Shown one piece after another: positions 25,671-38,899 of a stretch of DNA of 64,000 nucleotides; the stretch's first letter is position 1; every line of letters starts with the position of its first letter. The DNA comes from Aristolochia californica (Eukaryota; Streptophyta; Magnoliopsida; Piperales; Aristolochiaceae): the NCBI GenBank assembly GCA_029961685.1, contig JARWKL010000009.1, positions 18,781,237 to 18,845,236 on the forward strand, given 5' to 3'. Under the pieces are notes generated by a model. It saw only the letters and a program-made list of their open reading frames with translations. It did no database searches and was not told the origin of the DNA. Both the position numbers and the translations under genes were made by a program.

Positions 25671-26146
25671 AGGTTTTGCAATCGTCGGGAAAAGGAGAGG
25701 CGAGGGAATTTTAATTGTGTTGAATCCCATCCCAAAAGTCATTCCTTACAAAAATATGGCCCGTTACGCATGATAAATCACTTTACAATCATCAATCATC
25801 GTTAGGTCAACTTTTTGTAAATGGGCAAAATAATGGCTTGTTTGACTCGGTTAAATATCCCACCGCTCGGTCACTTGAGAATTTAATACGCAATTTTTTA
25901 TTCTCTTTAAAAGTTTATTGCTTTAAATTTTTTCCATACACAAACTCTAATATTTTCATTTTGCTGTCATCTATTCTCTTTTTTGTCTACAGGATGAAGG
26001 GAAAAGTGAAAACTCAAGTTTTGATTTAAGAAAAATGTATACATCTAAAATAAATATGCTCAATGGAAAATTATAGAGAGAGATATTTCCAAAATGTTTC
26101 TGTAATTTTTAGGGATTTAAACCTCTTTTTAGTTTATATATATATC
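25671..26146 (+). repeat. Internally deleted monomer, 476 bp
   Basis: The unit runs normally to TTCTCTTTAAAAG at about 25911 and then jumps to TTTATTGCTTTAAATTTTTT. It lacks about 200 bp corresponding to monomer positions of about 243-448, including the GGATCC, the CATG dyad cluster and the TATTGGGG box. A short GTTT homology is present at both ends of the lost segment. The fused frame gives a 63-codon chance open frame at 25838-26029. Confidence 0.9.
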
Positions 26147-26779
26147 AGGTTTTGCAATTGTCGGGAAAAAGGGAGGCGAGCGAATTTTAACTGAGTGTGG
26201 AATCCCAACCCAAAGGTCATTCCTTAAAAAAATATGACCGTTACGCATGATAAATCACTTTACAAGCATCAATGGTCGTTAGGTAAGCTTTTTGTAAATG
26301 GGCAAAATAATGGCTTGTTTGAGTCGGTTAAATATCCCACTGCACGTTCAATTGAGAATTTAATGAGCAACTTTTTATTCTCTTTAAAAGGTTTGGGTCC
26401 ATAGGTCATTTGCATCTTTAACATTTTTCAAGCACATTTTTTAAAGCATGTGTAGAAATATCTCTTTCTTATCAAATTTCCCAAACATGGATGACAAAAT
26501 TTTAGTGTTCATTTGTGGTGTGTGAATAAATTGTCCTTAATAACGTTTTTTATAGCTTTAAATTTTTTCCAAACACAAACTCTAAAATTTTCATTTCATT
26601 GTCATCTATTCCCTGTTTTGTCTACAGGATGAAGGGAAAAGTGAAAACTCAACTTTTGATTTAAGAAAAATGTATACATCTAAAATGGAAATGCTCAATG
26701 GAAAATTATAGAGAGAGATATTTCCAAAATGTTTCCGTAATTTTTAGGGATTTAAACCTCTTTTTGGTTTTTATATATT
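26147..26779 (+). repeat. Monomer with two small deletions, 633 bp
   Basis: About 8 bp are missing at about 26434, where CAAGCACATTTTTTAAAG replaces the longer GCATGCATATCC-containing form. About 33 bp are missing at about 26476, where ATCAAATTTCCCAAAC joins sequences normally separated by the TATTGGGG box. The second deletion is bounded by a direct AATT repeat. This is the second of two consecutive units with deletions in the same part of the monomer. Confidence 0.87.
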
Positions 26780-27719
26780 AGGTTTTGCAATCGTCGGGAA
26801 AAAGGGAGGCGAGGGAATTTTAACTGAGTGTTGAATCCCAACCCAAAAGTCATTCCTTAAAAAATTATGGCCCGTTACACATGATAAATCACTTTACAAT
26901 CATCAATGATCGTTAGGTCAGCTTTTTGTAAATGGGCAAAATAATGGCTTGTTTGACTCAGTTAAATATCCCACCGCACGTTGACTTGAGAATTTAATGT
27001 GCAATTTTTTATTCTCTTTAAAAGGTTTGGATCCATAGTTCATTTGCGTCTTTAACATGTTTCAAGCATGCATATCTATATTTTAATGCATGTGTAGAGA
27101 AATCTCATTCTTATCAAATTCCAATCTATTGGGTTGTTGAACTAGTGGAATCTCCCAAACCTGGATGGCAAAACTTTTGTGTTCATTTGTGGTGTGTGAA
27201 TAAATTTTTTTTACTTAATTTTGGTATTGCTTTAAATTTTTTCTATACACAAACTCTAAAATTTTCACTTCATTGTCATCTATTCTCTTTTTTGTCTACG
27301 AGATGAAGGGAAAAGTGAAAACTCAAGTTTTTATTTAAGAAAAAAGTATACATCTAAAATTGAAATGCACAATGGAAAATTATAGAGAGCCAATCTATTG
27401 GGGTTGTTAAACTAGTGGAATTTCCAAAACTTGGATGACAAAACTTTTGTGTTCATTTGTGGTGTGTGAATAAATTTTACTTACGTTTATTATTGCTTTA
27501 AATTTTTTCCATACACAAACTCTAAAATTTTCATTTCGTTGTCATCTATTCTCTTTTTTGTCTATGAGAAGAAGGGACAAGTGAAAGCTTAAGTTTTGAT
27601 TTAGGAAAAATGTAAACATCTAAAATGGAAATGCACAATGCACAAATATGGACAGAGATATTTCCAAAACTTTTCTGCAATTTTTAGTGATTTAAACCTG
27701 TTTTTAGTTTTTATATATC
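26780..27719 (+). repeat. Composite 940-bp unit
   Basis: The junction GAGAGCCAATCTATTGGGG lies at about 27386-27404. The 5' part has the three-G form ATTGGGTTGTTGAAC and a GGATGGC variant that it shares with the truncated unit at 21036, which supports common ancestry of these two composites. Confidence 0.9.
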
Positions 27720-30415
27720 AGGTTTTACAATCGTAGGGAAAAGGGGAGGCGAGGGAATTTTAACTGAGTGTTGAATCCGAACCCAAAAGTCATTCCTTAC
27801 AAAAATATGGTCCGTTACGCATGATAAATCACTTTACAATCATCAATGATCGTTAGGTCAGCCTTTTTTAAATGGCAAAAATAATGGCTTGCTTGACTCG
27901 GTTAAATATCCCACCGCACTTTCGCCTGAGCCTTTAATGAGCAATTTTTTATTCTCTTCAAAAGGTTTGGAGCCATAGATCATTTGCATTTTTAACATGT
28001 TTCAAGCATGCATATCATTTTAAAGCATGTGTAGAAATATCTCTTTGTTATCAAATTCCAAGCTATTGGGGTTGCTGTACTAGTTGAATTTCCCAAACTT
28101 GGATGACAAAACCTTTGGGTTCATTTATGGTGTGTGAATAAATTTTCTTTACTTACGTTTTTTATTGCTTTAAATTTTTTCCATACACAAACTCTAAAAT
28201 TTTCATTTCATTGTCATCTATTCCCTGTTTTGTCTACAGGATGAAGGGAAAAGTGAAAACTCAAGTTATGATTTAAGAAAAATGTATACATCTAAAATGG
28301 AAATGCTCAATGGAAAATTATAGAGAGAGATATTTCCAAAACGTTTCTGTAATTTTTAGGGATTTAAACCTTTTGTTAGTTTTTATACATTAGGTTTTGC
28401 AATCGTCCGGAAAAAGGGAGGCAAGGGAATTTTAACTGAGTGTTGAATCCCAACCCAAAAGTCTTTCCTTACAAAATTATGGCCCTTTACGCATGATAAA
28501 TCACTTTACAATCATCAATGGTCGTTTGGTCAGCTTTTTTGTAAATGGGCAAAATAATGGCTTGTTTGACTCGGTTAAATATCCCACCGCACGTTCAGTT
28601 GAGAATTTAATGAGCAGTTTTTTATTCTCTTTAAAATGTTTGGATCCATAGGTCATTTGCATCTTTAACATGTTTCAAGCATGCATATCCATTTTTTAAG
28701 GCATGTGTAGAAATATCTCTTTGTTATCAATTCCAAGCTATTGGGGTTGTTGTACTAGTTGAATTTACCAAACGTGGATGACAAAACTTTTGTGTTCATT
28801 TGTGGTGTGTGAATAAATTTTCCTAACTTACATTTTTTATTGCTTTAAATTTTTTCCATACACAAACTCTAAAATTTTCATTTCGTTGTCATCTATTCCC
28901 TGTTTGTCTACAGGATGAGGGGAAAAGTGAAAACTCAAGTTTTGATTTAAGAAAAATGTATACATCTAAAATGGAAATGATCAATGGAAAATAATAGAGA
29001 GAGATATTTCCAAAACGTTTCTGTAATTTTCAGGGATTTGAACCACTTTTTGGTTTTTATATATTAGGTTATGCAATCGTCGGGAAAAGGGGAGGCGAGG
29101 GAATTTTAACTGAGTGTTGAATCCCAACCCAAAAGTCATTCCTTACAAACTTATGGCCCGTTACACATGATAAATCACTTTACAATCATCAATGATCGTT
29201 AGGTCAACTTTTTGTAAATTGGCAAAATAATGGCTTGTTTGACTCGGTTAAATATCCCACCGCACGTTGACTTGAGAATTTAATGAGCAATTTTTTATTC
29301 TCTTTAAAAGGTTTGGATCCATCGTTCATTTGCGTCTTTAACAATATTCAAGCATGCATATCCATTTTTCAAAGCATGTGTAGAAATATCTCTTTCTTAT
29401 CAAATTCCAAGCAATTGGGGTTGTTGTACTAGTGGAATTTCCAAAACATGGATGACAAAACTTTTGTGTTCATTTGTAGTGTGTGAATAAATTTTCTTTA
29501 CTTACGTTTTTTATTGCTTTAAATTTTTTCCATACACAAACACTAAAATTTTCATTTCGTTGTCATCTATTCTCTGTTTGGTCTTCGAGATGAAGGGAAA
29601 AGTGGAAACATAAGTTTCAATTTCAGAAAGAAGTATACATCTAAAAAAGAAATGCACAGTGGAAAATTATAGAGAGAGATATTTCCAAAAAGATTCAATA
29701 ATTTTTAGGGATTTAAACCTCTTTTTAGTTTTTATATATGAGGTTTTGCAATCGTCAGGAAAAGGGGAGGCAAGGGAATTTTAACTGAGTGTTGAATCCC
29801 AACCCAAAAGTCATTCCTTACAAAAATATGGCCCGTTACGCATGATAAATCACTTTACAATCATCAATGATCGTTAGGCCAGCTTTTTGTAAATGGGCAA
29901 AATAAAGGCTTGTTTGACTTGGTTAAATATCCCACCTCACATTCAATTGAGAATTTAATAAGCGATTTTTTATTCTCTTTAAAAGGTTTGGGTCCATAGG
30001 GCATTTGCATCTTTAACATGTTTCAAGCGTGCATATCCATTTTTTGAAGCATGTGTAGAAATATCTCTTTGTTATCAAATTCCAAGCTACTAGGGTTGTT
30101 ATACTAGTTGAATTTCCCAAACTAGGATGACAAAACTTTTGTGTTAATTTGTGGTCTGTGAATAAATTTTTTTTACTTTCGTTTTTTATTGCTTTAAATT
30201 TTTTCCATACACAAAATCTAAAATTTTCATTTCGTTGTCATCTATTCTCTGTTTTGTCTAAAGTATGAAGGGAAAAGTGAAAACTTAAGTTTTTATTTAA
30301 GAAAAATGTATACATCTAAAATGGAAATGGTCAATGGAAAATTGTAGAGAGAGATATTTCAGAAACGTTTCTGTAATTTTTAGGGATTTAAACCTCTTTT
30401 TAGTTTTTATATATC
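27720..30415 (+). repeat. Four full-length monomers
   Basis: Starts lie at about 27720, 28392, 29066 and 29741. They include CTACAGGATGA variants (28,237 and 28,909) and the CCAAAACATGGATG variant near 29,441 that is characteristic of the A monomer of the 14-20 kb dimers. The units do not form a clear higher-order pattern. Confidence 0.9.
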
Positions 30416-32444
30416 AGGTTTTGGAATCGTCGGGAAAAGGGGAGGCGAGGGAATTTTAACTGAGTGTTGAATCCCAACCCAAAAGTCATTCCTTACAAAA
30501 ATATGGCCCGTTACACATGATAAATCACTTTACAATCATCAATGATCGTTAGGTCAGTTTTTTGTAAATGGGCAAAATAATTGCTTGTTTGACTCGGTTT
30601 AATATCCCACTGCACGTTCTCTTGAGAATTTAATGAGCAATTTTTTATTCTCTTCAAAAGGTTTGGATTCGTAGGTCATTTGCATCTTTAACATGTTTCA
30701 AGCATGCATATCCTTTTTTTAAAGCATGTGTAGAAATATCTTTTTCTTATCAAATTCCAATCTATTGGGGTTGTTGAACTAGTGGAATTTTCCTAACTTG
30801 GATGAAAAAAGTTTTGTGTTCATTTGTGGTGTGTGAATAAATTTTCTTTACTTACATTTGTTGTTGCTTAAAATTTTTTCCATACACAAACTCTAAAATT
30901 TTAATTTCGGTTTCATCTATTGTCTTTTTTGTCTACGAGATGAAGGGAAAAGTGAAAAGTCAAGTTTTGATTTAAGAAAAATGTATACATCTAATACGGA
31001 AATGTACAATGCTAAAAAATAGAGAGAGATATTTCCAAAAAGTTTCTGTAATTTTTTGGGATTTAAACCTCTTTTTAGTTTTTATATATAAGGTTTTGCA
31101 ATCGTCAGGAAAAGGAGAGGCAAGGGAATTTTAACTGAGTGTTGAATCCCAACCCAAAAGTCATTCCTTACAAAAATATGGCCCGTTACGCATGATAAAT
31201 CATTTTACAATCATCACAGATCGTTTGGTCAGTTTTTTGTAAATGGACAAAATAATGGTTTGTTTGACTCGGATAAATATCCCACTTCACGTTCACTTGA
31301 GAATTTCTTGAGTAGTTTTTTATTCTCTTTAAAAGGTTTTGATCCATAGGTCAGTTTCATCTTTAACAAGTTTCAAGCATGCATATCCATTTTTTAAAGC
31401 ATGTGTAGAAATATCTCGTTCTTATAAAATTTCAAGCAATTGGGGTTGTTGTACTAGTGGAATTTCCCAAACCTGGATGACAATACTTTTGTGTTCATTT
31501 GTGGTGTGTGAATAAATTTTCTTTACTTCCGTATGTTATTGCTTTAAATTTTTTCCATACACAAACTCTATAATTTTCATTTCGTTGTCATCTATTCTCT
31601 GTTTTGTCTACGAGATGAAGGGAAAAGTGAAAACTCAAGTTTTGATTTAAGAAAAATGTATACATCTAAAATTGAAATGCACAATGCACAAATATAGAGA
31701 GATACATTTACAAAACGTTTCTGTAATTTTTAGGGATTTAAACCTCTTTTCAATTTTTACATATCAGGTTTTGCAATCGTCAGGAAAAGGGGAGGCAAGG
31801 GAATTTTAACCAAGTGTTGAATCCCATCCCAAAAGTCATTCCTTACAAAAAAAAATGGCCCGTTACGCATGATATATGACTTTACAATCATCAATGATCA
31901 TTTGGTCAGCTTTTTGTAAATGGGGAAATTAATGGCTTGTTTGACTCGATTAAATATCCCACCGCACGTTCACTTGAGAATTCAATGAGCGGTTTGTTAT
32001 TCTCTTTAAAAGGTTAGGATCCATAGGTCATTTGCATCTTTAACATGTTTCAATCATGCATATCCATTTTTTTAAGCATGTGAAGAAATATCTCTTTCTT
32101 ATCAAATTCCAATCTATTGGGGTTGTTGAACTAGTGGAATTTCCCAAACTTGGGTGACAAAACTTTTGTGTTCATTTGTGATGTGTGAATAAATTTTATT
32201 GACTTTTGTTTGTTATTGCTTTAAATTTTTTTCATACACAAACTCTAAAATTTTCATTTCGTTGTAATATATTCTCTGTTTTGTCTTCGAGGTGAAGGGA
32301 AAATTGAAAACTCAAGTTTTGATTTAAGAAAAATGTATACATCTAAAATGGAAATGCACAATGGAAAATTATTGAGAGAGATATTTCAAAAAAGTTTCTG
32401 TAATTTTTAGAGATTTAAACCCCTTTTTATTTTTTATATATATC
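30416..32444 (+). repeat. Three monomers, counterparts of 4313-6338
   Basis: Starts lie at 30416, 31091 and 31766. The 5' 240 bp of the first unit do not match 4313, placing the duplication edge inside it. The unit at 31766 carries the A-run near 31850 and the GGGGAAATTAATGGC variant, counterparts of 5743 and 5818. Confidence 0.88.
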
Positions 32445-35400
32445 AGGTTATGCAATCGTCGGGAAAAGGGGAGGTGAGGGAATTTTAACTGAGTGTTGAA
32501 TCCCACCCAAAATTAATTCCTTTAAAAATTATGGCCCGTTACACATGATAAATCAGTTTACAATCATCAATGATCGTTAGGTCAGCTTTTTGTAAATGGG
32601 CAAAATATTGGCATGTTTGACTCGGTTAAATATCCACCGCACGTTCACTTCAGAATTCAATGAGCGGTTTGTTATTCTCATTAAAAGGTTTGGATCCATA
32701 GGTCATTTCCATCTTTAACATGTTTCAAGCATGCATATCCATTTTTTAAAGCATGTGTAGAAAAATCTCTTTCTTATCAAATTCCAATCTATTGGGGTTG
32801 TTGAAATAGAAGAATTTCCCAAACCTGGAAGACAAAACTTTTGTGTTCATTTGTGGTGTGTGAATAAATTTTCTTTCCTTACGTTTGTTATTGCTTTAAA
32901 TTTTTTCCATACTCAAACTCTAAAATTTTCATTTCGTTGTCATCTATTCTCTTTTTTGTCTACGAGATGAAAGGAAAAGTGAAAACTCAAGTTTTGATTT
33001 AAGAAAAAAGTTTACATCTAAAACGGAAATGCACAATGGAAAATTATGGAGAGCCAATCTATTGGGGTTGTTAAACTAGTGGAATTTCCAAAATTTGGAT
33101 GACAATACTTTTTTGTTCATTTGTGGTGTGTGAATAAATTTTACTTACATTTCTGATTGCTTAAAATGTTTTCCATACACAAACTCTAAAATTTTCATTT
33201 CGTAGTCATCTATTCTCTTTTTTGTTCCACGAGATGAAGGGAAAAGTGAAAACTCAAGTTTTGACTTAAGAAAAATGTATACATCTAAAATGGAAATGCT
33301 AAATGGAAAATTATAGAGAGAGATATTTCCAAAACGTTTCTGTAATTTTTAGGGATTTAAACCTCTTTTTAGTTTTTATATATCAGGTTTCGCAATCGTC
33401 GGGAAAGGCGGAGCGAGGGAATTTTAACTGAGTGTTGAATCCCAACCCAAAAGTCATTCCTTAAAAAAATATGGCCCGTTACGCATGATAAATCACTTTA
33501 CAATCATCAATGGTCGTTAGGTCAACTTTTTGTAAATGGGCGAAATAATGGATTGTTTGACTCGTTTAAATATCCCATCGCACGTTCAATGGAGAATTTA
33601 ATGAGAAATTTTTTATTCTCTTTGAAAGGTTTGGATCCATAGGTGATTTGCATCTTCAACATGTTTCAAGCATGCATACCCATTTTTTAAAGCTAGTGTA
33701 GAAATATCTCTTTGTTATCAAATTCCAAGCTATTGGGGTTGTTGTACTAGTTGAATTTCCCAAACTTGGATGACAAAACTTTTGTGTTCCTTCGTAGTGT
33801 GTGAATAAATTTTGTTTACTTACGTTTTTTATTGCTTTAAATTTTTTCCATACACAAACTCTAAAATTTTCATTTCGTTGTCATCTATTCCCTGTTTTGT
33901 CCACAAGATGAAGGGAAAAGTGAAAACTCAAGTTTTGATTTAAGAAAAATGTATACATCTAAAATGGAAATTCACAATACACAAATATAGAGAGAGATAT
34001 TTCCAAAACGTTTCTGTAATTTTTTGGGATTTAAACCTCTTTTTAGTTTATATATCAGGTTTTGCAATCGTCGGGAAAAGGAGAGGCGAGGGAATTTTAA
34101 CTCAGTGTTGACTCCCAACCCAAAATTCATTTCTTACAAAAATATGGCCCGTTATGCATGATAAATCACTTTACAATCATCAATGATCGTTAGGTCAGCT
34201 TTTTGTAACTGGGCAAAATAATGGTTTGTTTCACTCGGTTAAATATCCCACCGCACGTTCACTTCAGAATTCAATGAGCAGTTTTTTATTTTCTTTAAAA
34301 GGTTATGATCCATAGGTCATTTGCATCTTTAACATGTTTAAAGCATGCATATCCATTTTTTAATGCATGTGTAGAAAAATCTTTTTCTTATCAAATTCCA
34401 ATCTATTGGGATTGTTGAACTAGTGGAATTTCCCAAACATGGATGACAAAACTTTTGTGTTCATTTGTGGTGTGTGAATAAATTTTCTTTACTTACGTTT
34501 GTTATTGCTTTAAATTTTTTCCATACACAAACTCTAAAATTTTCATTTCGTTGTCATCTATTCTCTACTTAGTCTACGAGATGAAGGGAAAAGTGAAAAC
34601 TCAAGTTTTGATTTAAGAAAAATGTATACATCCAAAATAGAAATGCACAATGCAAAAAATATAGAAAGAGATATTTCCAAAAAGTTTTTGTAATTTTTAG
34701 GGATTGAAACCTCTTTTTATTTTTTATATATTAGGGTTTGCAATCATCGGGAAAAGGAGAGGCGAGAGAATTTTAACTGAGTGTTGAATCCCAACCCAAA
34801 AGTCATTCCTCACAAAAATATGGCCCGTTATGCGTTATAAATCACTTTACAATCATCAATGATTGCTAGGTCAGCTTTTTGTAAATGGGCAAAAGAATGG
34901 CTTGTTTGACTCGGTTAAATATCCCACCGCACGTTCACTTCAGAATTTAATGGGCAGTTTTTTTTCTCTTCAAAAGGTTTGGATCGATAGGTCATTTGCA
35001 TCTTTAACATGTTTCAAGCATGCATATCCTTTTTTTAAAGCATGTTTAGAAATATCTCTTTGTTATCAAATACCAAGCTACTGGGGTTGTTGTACTAGTG
35101 GAATTTCCCAAACTTTGATGATAAAACTTTTGTGTTCATTTTTGATGTGTGAATAAATTTTCCTTACTTACGTATTTTATTGCTTTAAATTTTTTCCATA
35201 CTCAAACTCTAAAATTTTCATTTTGTTGTCATCTATTCTCTTTTTTGTCTACGAGATGAAGGGAAAAGTGAAAACTCAAGTTTTGATTTAAGAAAAAAGT
35301 ATAATCTAAAATGGAAATGCACAATGGAAAATTATGGAGAGCCAATCTATTGGGGTTGTTAAACTAGTAGAATTTCCAAAATTTGGATGACAATACTTTT

Positions 35401-36797
35401 GTGTTCATTTGTGGTGTGTGAATAAATTTTACTTACGTTTCTGATTGCTTTAAATTTTTTCCATACACAAACTCTAAAATTTTCATTTCGTAGTCATCTA
35501 TTCTCTTTTTTGTCCACGAGATGAAGGGAAAAGTGAAAACTCAAGTTTTGATTTAAGAAAAATGTATACATCTAAAATGGAAATGCTAAATGGAAAATTA
35601 TAGAGAGAGATATTTCCAAAACGTTTCTGTAATTTTTAGGGATTTAAACCTCTTTTTAGTTTTTATACATCAGGTTTCGCAATCGTCGGGAAAAGCGGAG
35701 GCGAGGGAATTTTAACTGAGTGTTGAATCCCAACCCAAAAGTCATTCCTTAAAAAAAATGGCCCGTTACGCATGATAAATCACTTTACAATCACCAATGG
35801 TCGTTAGGTCAGCTTTTTGTAAATGGGCGAAATAATGGATTGTTTGACTCGATTAAATATCCCACCGCGCGTTCAACGGAGAATTTAATGAGAAATTTTT
35901 TATTCTCTTTGAAAGGTTTGGATCCATAGGTGATTTGCATCTTCAACATGTTTCAAGCATGCATACCCATTTTTTAAAGCTTGTGTAGAAATATCTCTTT
36001 GTTATCCAATTCCAAGCTATTGGGGTTGTTGTACTAGTTGAATTTCCCAAACTTGGATGACAAAACTTTTGTGTTCCTTTGTAGTGTGTGAATAAATTTT
36101 GTTTACTTACATTTTTTATTGCTTTAAATTTTTTCCATACACAAACTCTAAAATTTTCATTTCGTTGTCATCTATTCCCTGTTTTGTCTACAGGATGAAG
36201 GGAAAAGTGAAAACTCAAGTTTTGATTTAAGAAAAATGTATACATCTAAAATGGAAATTCACAATGCACAAATATAGAGAGAGATATTTCCAAAACGTTT
36301 CTGTAATTTTTAGGGATTTAAACCTCTTTTTAGTTTTTATATATCAGGTTTTGCAATCGTCGGGAAAAGGAGAGGCGAGGGAATTTTAACTCAGTGTTGA
36401 ATCCCAACCCAAAATTCATTTCTTACAAAAATATGGCCCGTTACGCATGATAAATCACTTTACAATCATCAATGATCGTTAGGTCAGCTTTTTGTAATTG
36501 GGCAAAATAATGGTTTGTTTGACTCGGTTAAATATCCCACCGCACGTTCACTTCAGAATTCAATGAGCAGTTTTTTATTCTCTTTAAAAGGTTATGATCC
36601 ATAGGTCATTTGCATCTTTAACATGTTTCAAGCATGCATATCCATTTTTTAAAGCATGTGTAGAAAAATCTTTTTCTTATCAAATTCCAATCTATTGGGA
36701 TTGTTGAACTAGTGGAATTTCCCAAACATGGATGACAAAACTTTTGTGTTCATTTGTGGTGTGTGAATAAATTTTCTTTACTTACGTTTGTTATTGC
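30656..36797 (+). repeat. Arm 2 of the 6.1-kb segmental duplication
   Basis: This is the distant copy of about 4553-10690, in the same orientation and shifted by about 26.1 kb. Similarity begins near GGATTCGTAGG (30,664), inside the monomer that starts at 30416. It ends near 36,797, where this arm keeps the ordinary GTTATTGCTTTAAATTTTTT tail while arm 1 changes. Scattered single-base differences and 1-bp indels between arms show that the duplication is not brand new. Confidence 0.88.
32445..34732 (+). repeat. HOR of 2,288 bp in arm 2, copy 1
   Basis: This copy consists of a composite (32445-33384, junction about 33,053) and monomers at 33385 and 34057. It corresponds to 6339-8625 and retains the same private variants, including GGAAAGGCGGAGCGAGGG at about 33,400 and TTAACTCAGTG at about 34,097. 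Confidence 0.87.
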
Positions 36798-37020
36798 TTT
36801 AAATTTTTTCCATACACAAACTCTAAAATTTTCATTTCGTTGTCATCTATTCTCTTTTTTGTCTACGAGATGATGGGAAAAGTGAAAACTCAAATTTTGA
36901 TTTAAGAAAAATGTACACATCTAAAATGGAAATGTGCAACGCACAAATATAGAGAGAGAAATTTCCAAAAAATTTCTGAAATTTTTAGGCATTTAAACAT
37001 CTTTTTAGTTTTTATATATC
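34733..37020 (+). repeat. HOR of 2,288 bp in arm 2, copy 2
   Basis: This copy consists of a composite (34733-35671, junction about 35,341) and monomers at 35672 and 36346. It corresponds to 8626-10912 until about 36,797. The 97-codon open frame at 34863-35156 is the duplicate of the one at 8756 and shares its T-run change. Confidence 0.87.
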
Positions 37021-37970
37021 AGGTTTTGCAATCATCGGGAAAAGGAGCGGCGAGGGAATTTCAACTGAGTGTTGAATCCCAACCCAAAAGTCATTCCTTA
37101 CAAAAATATGGCCCATTACGCATAATAAATCACTTTACAATCATCAATGATAGTTAGGTCAGCTTTTTGTTAATGGGCAAAATAATGGCTTGTTTGACTC
37201 GGTTAAATATCCCACCGCACGTTCACTTGAGAATTTAATGCGCAGTTTTTTATTCTCTTTAAATGGTTTGGATAAATAGGTCATTTGCATCTTTAACATG
37301 TTTCAGGCATGCATATCCATTTTTTAGAGCATGTGTAGAAAAATCTCTTTCTTATAATATTCCAAGCTATTTGGTTGTTGAACTTGTGGAATTTCCCAAA
37401 CTTGGATGACAAAACTTTTGTGTTCATTTTGTGGTGTGTGAATAAATTTTCTTTACTTACTTTTGTTATTGCTTTAAATTTTTTCCATACACAAACATTA
37501 AAATTTTCATTTCATAGTCATCTATTCTCTTTTTTGTCTACGAGATGAAGGGAAAAGTAAAAACTCAAGTTTTGATTTAAGAAAAAAGTATACATCTAAA
37601 ACGGAAATGCACAATGGAAAATTATAGAGAGGCAATCTATTGGGGTTGTTAAACTAGTGGAATTTCCCAAACTTGGATGACAAAAATTTTGTGTTCATTT
37701 TTGAGTGTGAATAAATTTTACTTATGTTTGTTATTGCTTTAAATTTTTTCCATACACAAACTCTAAAATTTTCATTTCGTTGTCATCTATTATCTTTTTG
37801 GTCTAGGAGGTGAAGGGAAAAGTGAAAACTCAAGTTTTGATTTAAGAAAAATGTATACATCTAAAATGGAAATGCACAATCCACCAATACAGAGAGAGAT
37901 ATTTCCAAAACGTTTCTGTAATTTTTACGCATTTAAACCTCTTTTTAGTTTTTATATATCAGGTTTTGCA
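37021..37970 (+). repeat. Composite 950-bp unit
   Basis: The junction at about 37,628 reads GAGAGGCAATCTATTGGGG, so the first base after GAGAG is G rather than C. This GAGAGGCAATC spelling is common to most composites between 37 and 45 kb and separates them from the GAGAGCCAATC group to the left. Confidence 0.88.
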
Positions 37971-38899
37971 AGCGTCGGGAAAAGGGGAGGCGAGGGAATT
38001 TTAACTGAGTGTTGAATCCCAACCCAAAAGTCATTCCCTACAAAAATATGGCCCATTACGCATGATAAATCACTTTACAACATTAATAATCATTAGGGTT
38101 GCTTTTTGTAAATGGGCAAAATAATGGCTTGTTTGACTCAGTTAAATATCCCACCGCACGTTCACTTGAGAATTTAATGAGCAATTTTTTATTCTTTTTA
38201 AAATTTTTGGATCCATAGGTCATTTGCATCTTTATCCTGTTTCAAGCATGCATATCCGTTTTTTAAACCATGTGTAGAAATATCTTTTTGTTTTCAAATT
38301 CCAAGATATTGGGGTTGTTGTACTAGTGGAATTTCCCAAACTTGGATGACAAAACTTTTGTGTTCATTTGTGGTGTGTGAATAAATTTTCTTTACTTAAG
38401 TTTTTTATTGCTTTAAATTTTTTCCATACACAAAGTCTAAAATTTTCATTTGGTTGTCATCTATTCTCTGTTTTGTCTACGAGATGAAGGGAAAAGTGAA
38501 AACACAAGTTTTGATTTAAGAAAAAAGTATACATCTAAAATGGAAATACACAATGGAAAATTATAGAGAGGCAATCTATTGGGGTTGTTAAACTGGTGAG
38601 ATTTCCCTAACTTGGATGACAAACTTTTGTGTTCAGTTGTGGTGTCTGAATAAATTTTACTTACGTTCATTATTGCTTTAAATTTTTTCCATACACAAAC
38701 TCTAAAATTTTCATTTCGTTGTCATCTATTCTCTTTTTTTTCTACGAGATGAAGGGAAAAGTGAAAAATCAAGTTTTGATTTAAGAAAAATGTATACATC
38801 TAAAATGGAAATGCACAATACACAAAAATAGAGAGCGATATTTCCAAAATGTTTATATAATTTTTATGGATTTAAACCTCTTTTTAGTTTTTATATATC
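37971..38899 (+). repeat. Composite 929-bp unit
   Basis: The junction GAGAGGCAATCTATTGGGG lies at about 38,566. The 5' part carries TTGTACTAG and a T-rich substitution near 38,200, and GACAAACTTTTGTG near 38,620 has lost a base. A 69-codon reverse-strand chance frame (38461-38670) spans the junction and is not conserved in other composites. Confidence 0.88.
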
